Assembly: GCF_015355755.1 (NCBI RefSeq)
Contig: NZ_JACVEE010000003.1
Location: 868,001 to 932,000, forward strand
DNA length: 64,000 nt
Direction: 5' to 3'
From: Nocardia sp. XZ_19_385
GTDB lineage: Bacteria > Actinomycetota > Actinomycetes > Mycobacteriales > Mycobacteriaceae
Shown: positions 1-7,836 of the stretch, one piece after another
Layout: each line of letters opens with the position of its first letter
Position numbering within the stretch: position 1 is the stretch's first letter
Program-made: the position numbers and the translations under genes
Notes under the pieces: generated by a model
Seen by the model: only the letters and a program-made list of their open reading frames with translations
Database searches by the model: none
What the model was told of the DNA's origin: nothing

Positions 1-116
1 CGCACGCGGCGCATGAGACCGATGGGATCCTCGCGGAATTCGTCGAGGTGGCCGTGCTCCGGCTCCGGCCCGGACGCGTCACGCAAGGAAACACGGCGGG
101 GTTTGACCAGGGTCAT
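1..116 (-). CDS. cyp51: Sterol 14-alpha-demethylase CYP51, N-terminal fragment
   Basis: Only the first 38 codons lie in the window; the gene runs off the left edge. The segment EHGHLDEFREDPIGLMRRV is nearly identical, from memory, to the start of mycobacterial CYP51 (EHGHLEEFRTDPIGLMQRV), a haem P450 that removes the 14-alpha methyl group of sterols. The ATG at 116 is preceded by GGGAGG at 7-nt spacing, which supports the start. The haem-binding Cys region is outside the window, so only the N-terminal match supports the call. The gene lies downstream of the MFS pump on the same strand, separated by about 110 bp that hold a short dyad. Confidence 0.85.
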   Translation of the reverse strand, partial: MTLVKPRRVSLRDASGPEPEHGHLDEFREDPIGLMRRV

Positions 117-160
117 GGGAAATCCTCCCGATAAGACTGCCCGAAACGACAGATGGACAC

Positions 161-172
161 CTGTCTGGACAG
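161..172. promoter_or_regulatory. Short dyad upstream of cyp51
   Basis: CTGTCTGGACAG, a perfect 5-bp-arm dyad with a 2-bp centre, lies 45 bp upstream of the cyp51 start. This is the size and position expected of a repressor operator such as a TetR site. No cognate regulator is adjacent in the window, so the function is inferred from position only. Confidence 0.3.
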
Positions 173-226
173 TACTATGGGTCCGATTGGCGGGCAAGGT
201 GATTCACCAAGGTCTTCCAGCTCGCG

Positions 227-1663
227 TCAGCGTGCGGCGCGAGCTCCCAAGGCTGCCGCGATCAGCACCGTGATCCCCTCGGCGATCGCCGTCCCGCCGA
301 GCGCGTGCGCCGCCGACAACGTGGTGGTTCCGGCCAAGCCCAGGAACACCGTCCCGAACACCGCGATCCCGACCACGACCCCGAGCTGCACATTGGTCAC
401 CAGAATCCCGCTGGCATCGGCGGCCAACTCCATCGGCACCTTGGCCAGCGTCCGCGTCATCAGCGGACTGAACGCCAGCCCGTTACCGACACCCATGAGC
501 CCGAACAGCATCCAGCCCACCGGACCGAAATCCGACCCGTCCCGCAGCAGCATCCCCAACGTCACCATCGACGCCGCGGCCAGCACCAGTCCGCCGGGAA
601 TCATCGACGCGTGGAACCGCGCCGGGATCCGGTCCCACCGCAGACTCGCCACCGCGAAGGTCAACCCCATCGGAATGAACAACAGCCCCGCGTGCAGCGC
701 GCTGTATCCGAGCGTGCTCTGCAGGTGGATCGCCATCACGAACATCCAGCCACCGAACGTCGCCATGATCACGAACAACGTTGCGGCCGTGAGCAACAGC
801 CCCGGCGCCCGCAACGCCCGCTGCGCGAACAGCGGAGCCCCGCCGCGCGCCGCGACCCATCGCTCGATCAGCACGAATCCGGCGAACCCGAACACGCTGG
901 CGCCCAGCAGAATCCACGACCACAGCGGCCAATCCTGTTCGTGACCCAGCACCAGCGGCAGCACCAGCAGCAGCACCGACGCCGTCAGCGTCACCAGGCC
1001 GGGCACGTCGACCTTGCGCTGGAAACGCGGCCCACCGGCGGGCAGGACGCGCGGCGCGAGCACCAGCAGGGCCACACCGATCGGGACGTTCACCAGAAAC
1101 ACTCCGCGCCAGCTGGTTTCGAACAGGTCCAGGTTCACGATCAGCCCGCCGAGCACCTGCCCGGCCACCACACCGCCGGAGATGATCGCCGAGTACATGC
1201 TCAGTGCCTTGGTCCGGGCGTTGCCGGTGAATTCGCGCTGAATCAACGTCATCACCTGCGGCACCATGGCCGCCGCACCCACGCCCTGTACGAACCGAAA
1301 CACGATGAGCGAGGTCTCGTTCCAGGCCAGACCGCAGGCCAGCGAGGCAATCGTGAACAGGATGAGCCCGGCGATGAACGCCCGGCGTTGCGAGAACCGG
1401 TCACCGAGGCGCGCGCCGGTCACCAGCAGCACGGCATAGGCGATGACATACCCGGCCACGATCAACTGCAACGCGGAACCGCTGGTGTTCAGATCGCTGC
1501 GAATGGAAGGAATCGCGACATTGACGATGGACGAGTCGAGCACCGCCATGAACTGACCGGTGAGGATGACGGCGAGAATGGCGAAGGTGCGCCGGGGATC
1601 CAGCGCGGGCGCTGCCGCCGGGGCTGGCAGCGGCGGGGTCTGCGCCGGCAAAGTCTGTGTCAT
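227..1663 (-). CDS. MFS drug-efflux transporter, DHA2/EmrB-QacA type
   Basis: A 478-aa integral membrane protein, the length usual for 14-helix DHA2 proton-drug antiporters. The first helix carries FMAVLDSSIVNVAIPSI, the family signature D-S-x-I-V-N-V-A-x-P, and the next loops carry GARLGDRFSQRRAF, the MFS motif A variant. An in-frame extension to 1729 exists, but it is Cys-rich, unlike a transporter N-terminus, and would run through the 52-bp regulatory element at 1686-1737, so the ATG at 1663 is chosen. It probably exports hydrophobic compounds across the cytoplasmic membrane. The same regulatory element lies in front of the XRE regulator at 12232, which is the likely controller. Confidence 0.9.
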   Translation of the reverse strand: MTQTLPAQTPPLPAPAAAPALDPRRTFAILAVILTGQFMAVLDSSIVNVAIPSIRSDLNTSGSALQLIVAGYVIAYAVLLVTGARLGDRFSQRRAFIAGLILFTIASLACGLAWNETSLIVFRFVQGVGAAAMVPQVMTLIQREFTGNARTKALSMYSAIISGGVVAGQVLGGLIVNLDLFETSWRGVFLVNVPIGVALLVLAPRVLPAGGPRFQRKVDVPGLVTLTASVLLLVLPLVLGHEQDWPLWSWILLGASVFGFAGFVLIERWVAARGGAPLFAQRALRAPGLLLTAATLFVIMATFGGWMFVMAIHLQSTLGYSALHAGLLFIPMGLTFAVASLRWDRIPARFHASMIPGGLVLAAASMVTLGMLLRDGSDFGPVGWMLFGLMGVGNGLAFSPLMTRTLAKVPMELAADASGILVTNVQLGVVVGIAVFGTVFLGLAGTTTLSAAHALGGTAIAEGITVLIAAALGARAAR

Positions 1664-1685
1664 GTATTGAATGGTGCGCCGGTCT

Positions 1686-1737
1686 CGACACCAGTAACAG
1701 GAGCCCAGTAAAACTAGTACTGGCAGCACCTGGATAA
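1686..1737. promoter_or_regulatory. 52-bp regulatory element, copy A (upstream of MFS pump)
   Basis: A 52-bp sequence starting CGACACCAGTAACAGGAG and ending CCTGGATAA recurs at 12152-12203 with 47 of 52 bases identical in the same orientation. It holds the dyad CCAGTA-N7-TACTGG (1705-1723) and, overlapping it, an imperfect dyad GTACTG-G-CAGCAC. It lies immediately upstream of the MFS start, where an operator/promoter would sit. The role is inferred from position, dyad symmetry and duplication. Confidence 0.6.
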
Positions 1738-1778
1738 CGCCCCGGGTTCGGGCGAGTGTTCCGGCGGCGCGGGCACTC

Positions 1779-2582
1779 TCAGGACTCGCGGGCTGCGATC
1801 GCAGCCTGAATTCGTCGTAGCGTGCGCAGGCCCTTCTTCGCGGCGACGTTGACCATGCCGTCGAAAACCGTTGAACCCCGGTCGTGGGCCATCAGCCGTT
1901 CCAGGGTCGGTACGGCACGATCGTCGCCGGTCGAACCGAGCGCGACAGCCGCCCAGTAGCGCTGGTCGGCGTCGGCGCTGTCGGCGGCCTCGCACAGCCG
2001 CGGGATGATGTCCGGAGTGAAGGTGGACAACGCGCTGGCGATATAGCCGATGCGGTAATACCGGCGGTTCTCGAATTCGTCCCACAGTGCGGCCAGGGCC
2101 GCGTCCCCGCCGATCATGCCCAGTGCCTCGGCGGCCCGCTCGCGCATTCCCGCGATCGGGTCCCCCAACAGGGGAGTAAGCGCCGGCACGACCGATTCGT
2201 CACCGAGCTCGCCCAGCGCGATCACCGCCTGTTCGCGAGCCATCTCCTGCGAGTGATCCAGCATCGCGACCAGGCCGGGAACCGCGTCACGGAAGCCGAG
2301 CTCCGCGCAGCCCATCGCCGCCCACGCCTGGCAGTTGTACCGAGTGTCGGCGAGTGCGGCGAGCAGCGGTGCCCGCAACGTGTCGTCGCCGAAGACGTCG
2401 GCCCGGTTCAACGCCCGGCTGTACAGCGCCCGGTGGTAGTCGGGGTAGTCGCGGACCAGCGCGCGCAGTGCTTCCTTGGCGGCTGTGTCGCCGTCCTCGG
2501 CCTGCGCGAGCAGGCGCCGCAGGTTCTCCTCGCGGGTCGCGAGATCGCCGTCTTTGAGGAGTCGCGCATCAGCTGGGTTCAC
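1779..2582 (-). CDS. HEAT-repeat protein
   Basis: A 267-aa protein built from alpha-helical HEAT-like repeats: successive units such as GFRDAVPGLVAMLDHS, DESVVPALTPLLGDP and DDRAVPTLERLMAHD each have the V-P-x-L spacing and Ala/Leu-rich helices of bacterial phycocyanobilin-lyase-type HEAT domains. Such proteins are scaffolds for protein-protein contacts; no catalytic residues are seen. The start is a GTG at 2582 with NPADARLL following. There is no signal peptide, so it is probably cytosolic. It lies behind the MFS promoter region and is probably transcribed separately. Partner unknown. Confidence 0.82.
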   Translation of the reverse strand: MNPADARLLKDGDLATREENLRRLLAQAEDGDTAAKEALRALVRDYPDYHRALYSRALNRADVFGDDTLRAPLLAALADTRYNCQAWAAMGCAELGFRDAVPGLVAMLDHSQEMAREQAVIALGELGDESVVPALTPLLGDPIAGMRERAAEALGMIGGDAALAALWDEFENRRYYRIGYIASALSTFTPDIIPRLCEAADSADADQRYWAAVALGSTGDDRAVPTLERLMAHDRGSTVFDGMVNVAAKKGLRTLRRIQAAIAARES

Positions 2583-2639
2583 CGCACAACGGTACCTGGC
2601 GGTGATCTTGTACCCCGCCCGCGTGAACGGGCGAGAGAT

Positions 2640-3257
2640 TCACTCGTTGACCCAGCGCCACTGGATAGCCGACCAGGGCTGCGCTCGTGGCAGCAGTTCG
2701 TCTACCGCGGCGACGACGCCCGGCCATGCGGAGGGAATGTAGTCGTCACCCGACAACCAGCCCCCAGGCCGGATTTTCGGCTGCCAGGCCGCGATGTCGG
2801 CCTTCACGCTGTCGTAGTCGTGCCGGGCGTCGATGTGCACCCACGTCAACGAGGCATCGGCGAACAAGGCCGCGGTGGACTCGGAATCGCCGACCACGAT
2901 CAGGACCTGGTCGGCGAAGCCGCACGCGATGAGGTTGCGATGGAGCAGCCCGGCGAAGGTGCCGCCGCCGGCGGAAACCGCGGGGCCGTGCGCGTTGACG
3001 CCACGCTCGCCCTCCGGTCCACTACCGCGACAAGTGTCGACGCCCACGACAGTGCAGGTTTTACCGCTGTCGGCAACGACTTCCGCCAGGGAGCACAGGC
3101 TGCGGCCGAGATAGTTGCCGACTTCGACGAAAGTACTCCCCGCGGGAAAATGTGCGACCGCTTCTTCCTGAGCATCTCGCCAGGTGAACCAGCCGGGTAT
3201 GTCCTGCCAACGCTGTACGGGGACATCGGTTTCGGGTTCGCCCGGATTCGACAGCAT
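2640..3257 (-). CDS. Class I SAM-dependent methyltransferase (Methyltransf_24 type)
   Basis: A 205-aa Rossmann-fold protein of the CmcI/Methyltransf_24 kind. The SAM-binding region is GSTFVEVGNYLGRSLCSLAE (motif I), followed by the acidic end of strand 2 (VVGVDTCRGS) and the late motif VHIDARHDYDSVKADI with GGWLSGDDY, which is characteristic of this family. The substrate is not evident. ATG at 3257 follows a 38-bp gap after the old yellow enzyme stop, so it could be the second gene of a transcript with that enzyme. No membrane segments. Confidence 0.72.
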   Translation of the reverse strand: MLSNPGEPETDVPVQRWQDIPGWFTWRDAQEEAVAHFPAGSTFVEVGNYLGRSLCSLAEVVADSGKTCTVVGVDTCRGSGPEGERGVNAHGPAVSAGGGTFAGLLHRNLIACGFADQVLIVVGDSESTAALFADASLTWVHIDARHDYDSVKADIAAWQPKIRPGGWLSGDDYIPSAWPGVVAAVDELLPRAQPWSAIQWRWVNE

Positions 3258-3295
3258 GTCCCGACGTTACGGCATGTCGCCGTCCCTCCGCCGGG

Positions 3296-4405
3296 TCAGT
3301 GCAGGGACTTCAGCACCGCACGGTCGAAGGCGATCGTCTCGTCGAGACGGCCCTGCAGCGCCTTGGTGACCCAGTCGGGATTGGCCAGCAGCGCCCGGCC
3401 GACGGCGACGAAGTCGAACTCGTCGCGTTCGAGGCGATCGAGCAACTGATCGATGCTCGCCACACCGGCCTGCTTCTGCCAGCCGGCGGCGCCGACGAAC
3501 TCCTGGTCCAGCCCGACCGAGCCGACGGTCACCGTCGCCTTGCCGGTGAGTTTCTTGACCCAACCGGCCAAATTGAGGTCGCTGCCGTCGAATTCGGGCA
3601 GCCAGTACCGGCGGGTGGAGGCGTGGAAGGCGTCGACGCCCGCCTCGACCAGCGGTGTCAGGATCTGATCCAGCTCACCCGCGCTGTCCGCGATCTTGGC
3701 CTGGTAGTTGCCCGACTTCCACTGGGAGAGGCGGAAGAAGACGGGGAAACCGGGGGACACGGCGGCCCGCACGGCCTCCACGATCTCCACGGCGAACCGC
3801 GCCCTCGACGCGGGGTCGCCGCCGTAGCCATCGGTGCGCTGGTTGGTGCCGCTCCAGAGGAAGCTGTCGATCAAATAGCCGTGTGCGCCATGCAGTTCGA
3901 CACCGTCGAAGCCGAGGCGCTCCGCGGCGGCCGCCGCTTCGGCGAACGCGGCGACCGTGTCGTCGATATCGCGCTGCGTCATGGCTTTTCCGGTCGGTTC
4001 GCCGCTCAGCCCGACCGCGGACGGGCTTTCGGCGGGCGGCTCGGTTGCGGTGCGCGCCACGCCCGTGTGCCACAGCTGCGGAATGATCCGGCCGCCGGCG
4101 AGGTGGACCTGCTCGGCCACCTGCGCCCAACCGGCTAGGGCCTGCTCACCGTAGAAGAGCGGCACGTTGTCGTAAGCCCCGGCCGCGGCCCGGTTGATGT
4201 AGGTGCCCTCGGTGACGATGAGACCCACGTTGTTGGCTGCCCGGCGGGCGTAGTACTCGGCGACGTTGGGCCCCGGAACGCCCTCCGGCGACATATTGCG
4301 AGTCATCGGCGCCATCACGACCCGGTTCGAAACGGTCAGATCGCCGACCGTGAACGGCCGATCCAGCAACCGCCGGATCCGGGTGGTGTCTACTACCGAG
4401 GTCAT
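3296..4405 (-). CDS. Old yellow enzyme family NADH:flavin oxidoreductase
   Basis: A 369-aa FMN-dependent TIM-barrel enzyme that reduces activated alkenes or similar electrophiles using NAD(P)H. Visible family features: SNRVVMAPMTRNMSPEG near the N-terminus, IPQLWHTGV, GFDGVELHGAHGYLIDSFLW (H-G-A-H-G-Y-L substrate/flavin signature), RTDGYGGDPASRARF and the C-terminal FVAVGRALLANPDW phosphate-binding segment. The ATG at 4405 gives the normal family start; an upstream extension to 4591 is not family-like and would cross the operator region. Divergent from the MarR regulator at 4614, which probably controls it. Confidence 0.92.
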   Translation of the reverse strand: MTSVVDTTRIRRLLDRPFTVGDLTVSNRVVMAPMTRNMSPEGVPGPNVAEYYARRAANNVGLIVTEGTYINRAAAGAYDNVPLFYGEQALAGWAQVAEQVHLAGGRIIPQLWHTGVARTATEPPAESPSAVGLSGEPTGKAMTQRDIDDTVAAFAEAAAAAERLGFDGVELHGAHGYLIDSFLWSGTNQRTDGYGGDPASRARFAVEIVEAVRAAVSPGFPVFFRLSQWKSGNYQAKIADSAGELDQILTPLVEAGVDAFHASTRRYWLPEFDGSDLNLAGWVKKLTGKATVTVGSVGLDQEFVGAAGWQKQAGVASIDQLLDRLERDEFDFVAVGRALLANPDWVTKALQGRLDETIAFDRAVLKSLH

Positions 4406-4490
4406 AGGGTCTCCAAAGTCGGCGCCGAGCCGATAGTCGGCCGGGTGTGCGGAAATGCAGGTTACGCGCGGTGCTCGTGCCTTGAAATAG

Positions 4491-4592
4491 TTGAGCAACT
4501 CAAGCGACTCCCCGACAGTACAACCGCAAGTGCTTGAATTTGTCAACCATTCGGCTGACCGGCACGAGCCAGAGAAGCTTGAGTTCTTCAAG
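4491..4592. promoter_or_regulatory. Cluster of three related dyads, probable MarR operators
   Basis: In the gap between the old yellow enzyme and its divergent MarR regulator are TTGAGCAACTCAA (4491-4503), TTGAATTTGTCAA (4534-4546) and CTTGAGTTCTTCAAG (4578-4592). All share the half-site TTGA/TCAA with a 5- to 7-bp centre, and a further half-site CTTGA occurs at 4481. Repeats like these between divergent MarR and target genes usually serve as repressor sites for both promoters; binding here is inferred. Confidence 0.5.
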
Positions 4593-4613
4593 TATTCGGC
4601 CTACCGTTGCACT

Positions 4614-5060
4614 GTGCCGCACTCCTCGCCCTCGGCCTCACCGACCGCCACCGACGTCATGGCGACCCTCGCGGAGTTCTGCCGCGTCTACCAACAGGAC
4701 TTCCTGGCCGCGGCCCAGCGCTTGGACCTGACCTTCAGCCAAGCCAAGCTCGTCTGCCTGCTCGCCGAACCGCGGCCGATGCGCGATCTGGCCGAAGACC
4801 TGTCCTGTGACGCATCGAATATCACCCTGCTCATCGACCGGCTGGAGCAACGTGGACTCGTAGAGCGCCACATCGACCAGGCCGACCGCCGGGTGAAAAA
4901 GGTCGTCGCCACCACCGAGGGCACCGCCATCGCCCAGCAGCTGCGCGACCAGATGCACGGCGTCCGTGCGGCACTGGAATCCTTGAGCCCGGCGCGCCGG
5001 CGCAGCCTGCAGGGCATCCTCGAACAGCTGCATGCGCATCTGATGAGCAGTCCGAACTAA
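4614..5060 (+). CDS. MarR-family transcriptional regulator
   Basis: A winged-helix regulator of 148 aa from GTG 4614, the usual MarR length. The recognition helix and wing read LAEDLSCDASNITLLIDRLEQRGLVERHIDQADRR, with the D-x-R wing motif (QADRRVKK). The longer in-frame start at 4491 is rejected because it would run through the three dyads. It should bind the divergent gap and respond to an electrophile or phenolic ligand, given the old yellow enzyme next door; the ligand is inference. Cytosolic dimer. Confidence 0.86.
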   Translation: MPHSSPSASPTATDVMATLAEFCRVYQQDFLAAAQRLDLTFSQAKLVCLLAEPRPMRDLAEDLSCDASNITLLIDRLEQRGLVERHIDQADRRVKKVVATTEGTAIAQQLRDQMHGVRAALESLSPARRRSLQGILEQLHAHLMSSPN

Positions 5061-5132
5061 CGGCCCCCGCACCAGTGTCGTTGTGCTCTTGCTCCGACCG
5101 CGTCTGTCGTGGGTCCGTAATACGGTGCAGCA

Positions 5133-5595
5133 GTGGCAGATATCTATGAGTTCCTGATGTCCATCGACCTCCGCGCCGACCTATCTAGCGAGGACGTCGC
5201 AGAGCTGCGCTGGCAAATAGGACAAGGTGAACCACCCCGCTGATGAGCGTCGCCTCTCCCGTGGGTACGTCGGTGTCATCGAAGAGGAGGACGGGGAGCT
5301 CGCCTTCACCGAGCCGCAACCGCTTCTCGACCAAACCGGACCGGCGTGGAAGATCGAAGGAACTCTCCGCGCGAGCCTCGAGCAGACCTCGACCGGCTGG
5401 CATCTCGAAGCACGGCAAGAGATTCATCCTGAAGACTTCGAACAGTTGGAACCACTGCTGACCTGGCTGTATCAACACGTGGATCTCGGCATGGTTGCAC
5501 CAGATGGTTCCGTCGAGCTTGCACGACTCCGATGGTACGAAGACGCCGATTTCCGACCGCTTGTCGTGCGAGACGACACTATCTTCTGGCCGTGA
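5133..5595 (+). pseudogene. Small conserved-type protein gene with a +1 frameshift
   Basis: Two reading frames look like one gene. From GTG 5133 the frame encodes ADIYEFLMSIDLRADLSSED and stops at 5241; the remainder (GYVGVIEEEDGELAF onward to FRPLVVRDDTIFWP) is in the next frame and ends at 5595. Skipping one C of the four-C run at 5235-5238 joins them into a continuous acidic protein of about 153 aa. The N-terminal half resembles small actinobacterial proteins starting with Y-E-F and L-x-L-R-x-D-L, from memory. Either a recent inactivating insertion or a sequencing error in a homopolymer. Function unknown. Confidence 0.5.
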
Positions 5596-5625
5596 AAGTT
5601 GGCCTGTGCCAGTCAAATTGGCCGG

Positions 5626-5808
5626 ATGAACCCCCCTGATGGTCCATCACTCTACTCGGACGCGAACGAACTACATTGCGTCAATGCGCGGCTCACCGAA
5701 CTCCAGCCTGTGATGGCCGCATACACCTGACTGCGCTCCGCCACAGACGACCTGGTCGCGGCCCGTGAATTAGCCACGGAGGACGCATCATTCGCCATCG
5801 AGATCGGG
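5626..5808 (+). pseudogene. Remnant of a peptide chain release factor 1 gene (N-terminal domain)
   Basis: Translation from 5626 gives NARLTELQPVMAAY, then a TGA at 5728, then in the same frame LRSATDDLVAARELATEDAS. This follows the N-terminal helical domain of RF1, where actinobacterial PrfA reads roughly RRFARLAPIVATHRKL followed by SARDDLETARELVASDESFA. The GGQ and anticodon-mimic domains are missing, so it cannot be functional. It is probably a short duplicated or transferred scrap of prfA. The match is by eye and short, hence moderate confidence. Confidence 0.4.
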
Positions 5809-6004
5809 GATGATTGGCAGTCCCAGTACGTGCCGAAAATCGGCGCTGCGCGCGGCGCGGAGAGGCTACAGTTGGGTGCATTCTTCCCGGCTTCTGTTGC
5901 CCGGAGCGAGATTTGGGCTTGGCGCCAGGGAAATGCGGCGCGCAATGACACCGCCCGGGGCGGATGGCGACGATGTGCCTGATTCGATATCGCTGGAGGT
6001 CGAC

Positions 6005-6394
6005 ATGGAGTACTTCGAGGTCCCGCGTCCGCGCACCGGCCCTGATGGAATTTGTTCAGATAACGCGTGTCCGTGCGGATTTCCCGGTACCCCGATCCCG
6101 CGGGGCTCGGGGTACATGTATGTCGATAAGGCCGTGGTCGAATTTCGCCGCGACGCCCGCACGACGAGTGAGGCGGCGCAGAAGGCCGCCCGGATCCGGG
6201 AGCAGCGGGATGGGCTCGTCGCGTTCGGGCAGGACGTCACCACTCCCACCTTGATGTGTGAGCAGGGCGCCCGGCAACGGGGCCTCGATTTGGCGGTGGC
6301 CGCGGCAGATGCCGCGCATTGGTGGGAAACAGGATCGGTGCCGCTGCGAGCCACGCCGTCGGCGCGCAGACCGTGGTGGCGGTTCGGCCGGTAA
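6005..6394 (+). CDS. Hypothetical protein with short Cys motif
   Basis: A 129-aa soluble protein of unknown function. The N-terminal third contains CSDNACPCGFPGTPIPRGSG, a Cys-rich turn (C-x4-C-x-C) followed by GYMYVDKAVVEFRRD; the rest is helical with WW near residue 110 and a basic Pro-rich tail. The ATG at 6005 is preceded by GGAGG at 5-nt spacing, which is the reason for this start; an upstream in-frame ATG at 5945 lacks such a site. It faces the HAD gene end to end with a 5-bp gap. No membrane segment or signal peptide. Confidence 0.62.
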   Translation: MEYFEVPRPRTGPDGICSDNACPCGFPGTPIPRGSGYMYVDKAVVEFRRDARTTSEAAQKAARIREQRDGLVAFGQDVTTPTLMCEQGARQRGLDLAVAAADAAHWWETGSVPLRATPSARRPWWRFGR

Positions 6395-6399
6395 TGGAA

Positions 6400-7005
6400 T
6401 CATTGCCGCAAGGCCTCGCGAAGCGCGACCGAACCCCGGAAAAGGTGCCCGTGCATGCCGATCGCCTCGGCGGCCGCGACGTTTTCCTGGCGATCGTCGA
6501 CGAAGAGGATTTGGTCCGGGGTGCGGGCGAGGGAGTCTGTGCACCAAAGATAGGCCGCCGGATCGGGTTTGGTGTGGCCGATTCGGCAGGAGAAGGCGCG
6601 GATTCGGAAGAGTTGGAGCCAGCTGTGCTGTCGTTCGTAGTGTGCCGCTAGATCTTCGGGGATGTTCGAGAGCAGGGCGATGGGGCGACCGGCGGCGGTG
6701 AGGTCTTCAAGCAACTCGACCATGGCATCGTCGACTTCGCTCCAACTGAAGAGGTCGGCTTCGATGAGGTCGGCGGTCTGGCGGGGATCGAAGGTGGTGC
6801 TCAGGGTGCCGGCGACGCGTTGCCAGTAGGAGGAGCCGGTGATTTCGCCACGATCGTAGGGCGGGCGGTGGGCCCAGTAGGTGGGCCAGAACTCGGAGGG
6901 GTGTACCCGCCCGGCGGCTTCGAGGAGTCGGTGTTTGCCTGCTTCGGATTGGTCGCGGGCGATTACGCCGAACAGGTCGAAGAGCACTACTTGCGGGATG
7001 GTCAC
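6400..7005 (-). CDS. HAD-superfamily hydrolase
   Basis: A 201-aa HAD phosphatase-like protein, cytosolic. Motif I is VVLFDLFGVIARD, with the second Asp of the usual D-x-D replaced by Phe-Gly (D-L-F-G), as in the haloacid-dehalogenase/HAD-IA subgroup; motif II is IALLSNIPED, motif III the Lys in GHTKPDPAAY, motif IV ILFVDDRQENV. GTG at 7005 is 4 bp from the DeoR stop at 7010, so the two genes are one operon. The neighbouring MFS protein resembles E. coli YbjJ, and E. coli ybjJ also lies beside a HAD gene (ybjI), so a sugar-phosphate detoxification pairing is plausible but unproven. Confidence 0.85.
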   Translation of the reverse strand: MTIPQVVLFDLFGVIARDQSEAGKHRLLEAAGRVHPSEFWPTYWAHRPPYDRGEITGSSYWQRVAGTLSTTFDPRQTADLIEADLFSWSEVDDAMVELLEDLTAAGRPIALLSNIPEDLAAHYERQHSWLQLFRIRAFSCRIGHTKPDPAAYLWCTDSLARTPDQILFVDDRQENVAAAEAIGMHGHLFRGSVALREALRQ

Positions 7006-7009
7006 CAGT

Positions 7010-7768
7010 TCACACCTTCCGTACCGTGACACCAGCTGCGGCAAGGGCTTCCGTCGCTGCCTCCGGTGCGTCCTCGTCCGTGACGACAGCGTGCAGCGCG
7101 GTGGCGGGGGCGACGAAAGCCAAGGCGGTTCGCGAGAACTTGGCGCCCTCGGCGACCGCGATGACGCGGCGGGCCGAAGCGATGGCCGCACGCTTGACCG
7201 CGGCGTCACCCAGGTCGTGGGCGGTCATCCCGTCGCCCGCGGAAAGTCCGCAGCATCCGAGCACGGCGGTGTCGAAGCGTAGAGCGGCCAGTGACGCCTC
7301 GGTCAGTGGGCCGGTCAAGGCGAGTTCGGCGGGGCGCGGCTGGCCTCCGGGAACCAGCAGCGTTACCTGGGAAGCCCCGGTCAGCGCGTTTACGGCGTGC
7401 AGGGACAGCGGCATGACGGTGAGTCGGCGGTCGGTGAGCGCGCGGGCTACTTCCAGGCAGGTGGTGCCGCTGTCCAGAACGACGGACTCACCGTCGGAGA
7501 TCAGCGCGGCGACTTCGGCGGCGATCCGTCGTTTCGACTCGATGCCTTCGCGGACGCGGAGGCCGAAAGGTGGTTCCTCGCCGCGCAACAGCAGGCTGCG
7601 GGCGCCGCCGCGAAAGCGTTCGAGGACGCCCTGCTCGGCCAGTGCCTCCAGGTCGCGGCGAACGGTCATCTCCGAGGCGCCGGTGATTTCGGCTAGGTCC
7701 GCGACGCCCAATCGACCCGCCTCGCGGACGGCTTCGGTGATCTGCCTGAGTCGGTCTGCGCTCGCCAT
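7010..7768 (-). CDS. DeoR-family transcriptional regulator
   Basis: A 252-aa regulator with the DeoR layout: N-terminal HTH (LADLAEITGASEMTVRRDLE, signature S-x-M-T-V-R-R-D-L), then a ribose-isomerase-like effector domain containing VVLDSGTTCLEVARAL and GCCGLSAGDGMTAHD. DeoR proteins sense phosphorylated sugars. A start at 7783 is also in frame; 7768 is chosen because the conserved domain begins with SADRLRQI. It is divergent from the MFS gene at 7830 and cotranscribed with the HAD hydrolase, so it probably controls both. Confidence 0.88.
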   Translation of the reverse strand: MASADRLRQITEAVREAGRLGVADLAEITGASEMTVRRDLEALAEQGVLERFRGGARSLLLRGEEPPFGLRVREGIESKRRIAAEVAALISDGESVVLDSGTTCLEVARALTDRRLTVMPLSLHAVNALTGASQVTLLVPGGQPRPAELALTGPLTEASLAALRFDTAVLGCCGLSAGDGMTAHDLGDAAVKRAAIASARRVIAVAEGAKFSRTALAFVAPATALHAVVTDEDAPEAATEALAAAGVTVRKV

Positions 7769-7778
7769 GCCTCCATCT

Positions 7779-7836
7779 AACATTATCTGTGTTCGAAGAA
7801 CAACCTTTCAAACATTGAATCTGTTGTTTATGTTCG
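7779..7836. promoter_or_regulatory. Divergent DeoR/MFS control region
   Basis: The short gap between the DeoR and MFS genes holds GTTCGAAGAAC (7791-7801, GTTC-GAA-GAAC dyad) and repeated TGTTCG elements at 7790 and 7831 in otherwise AT-rich sequence. Repeated half-sites like these fit DeoR-family operators controlling both directions. Confidence 0.4.

Noticed and set aside
305..1711. A 468-codon open frame on the plus strand
   Set aside because: Antisense to the MFS pump; composition is Arg/His/Gln-rich and lacks any domain.
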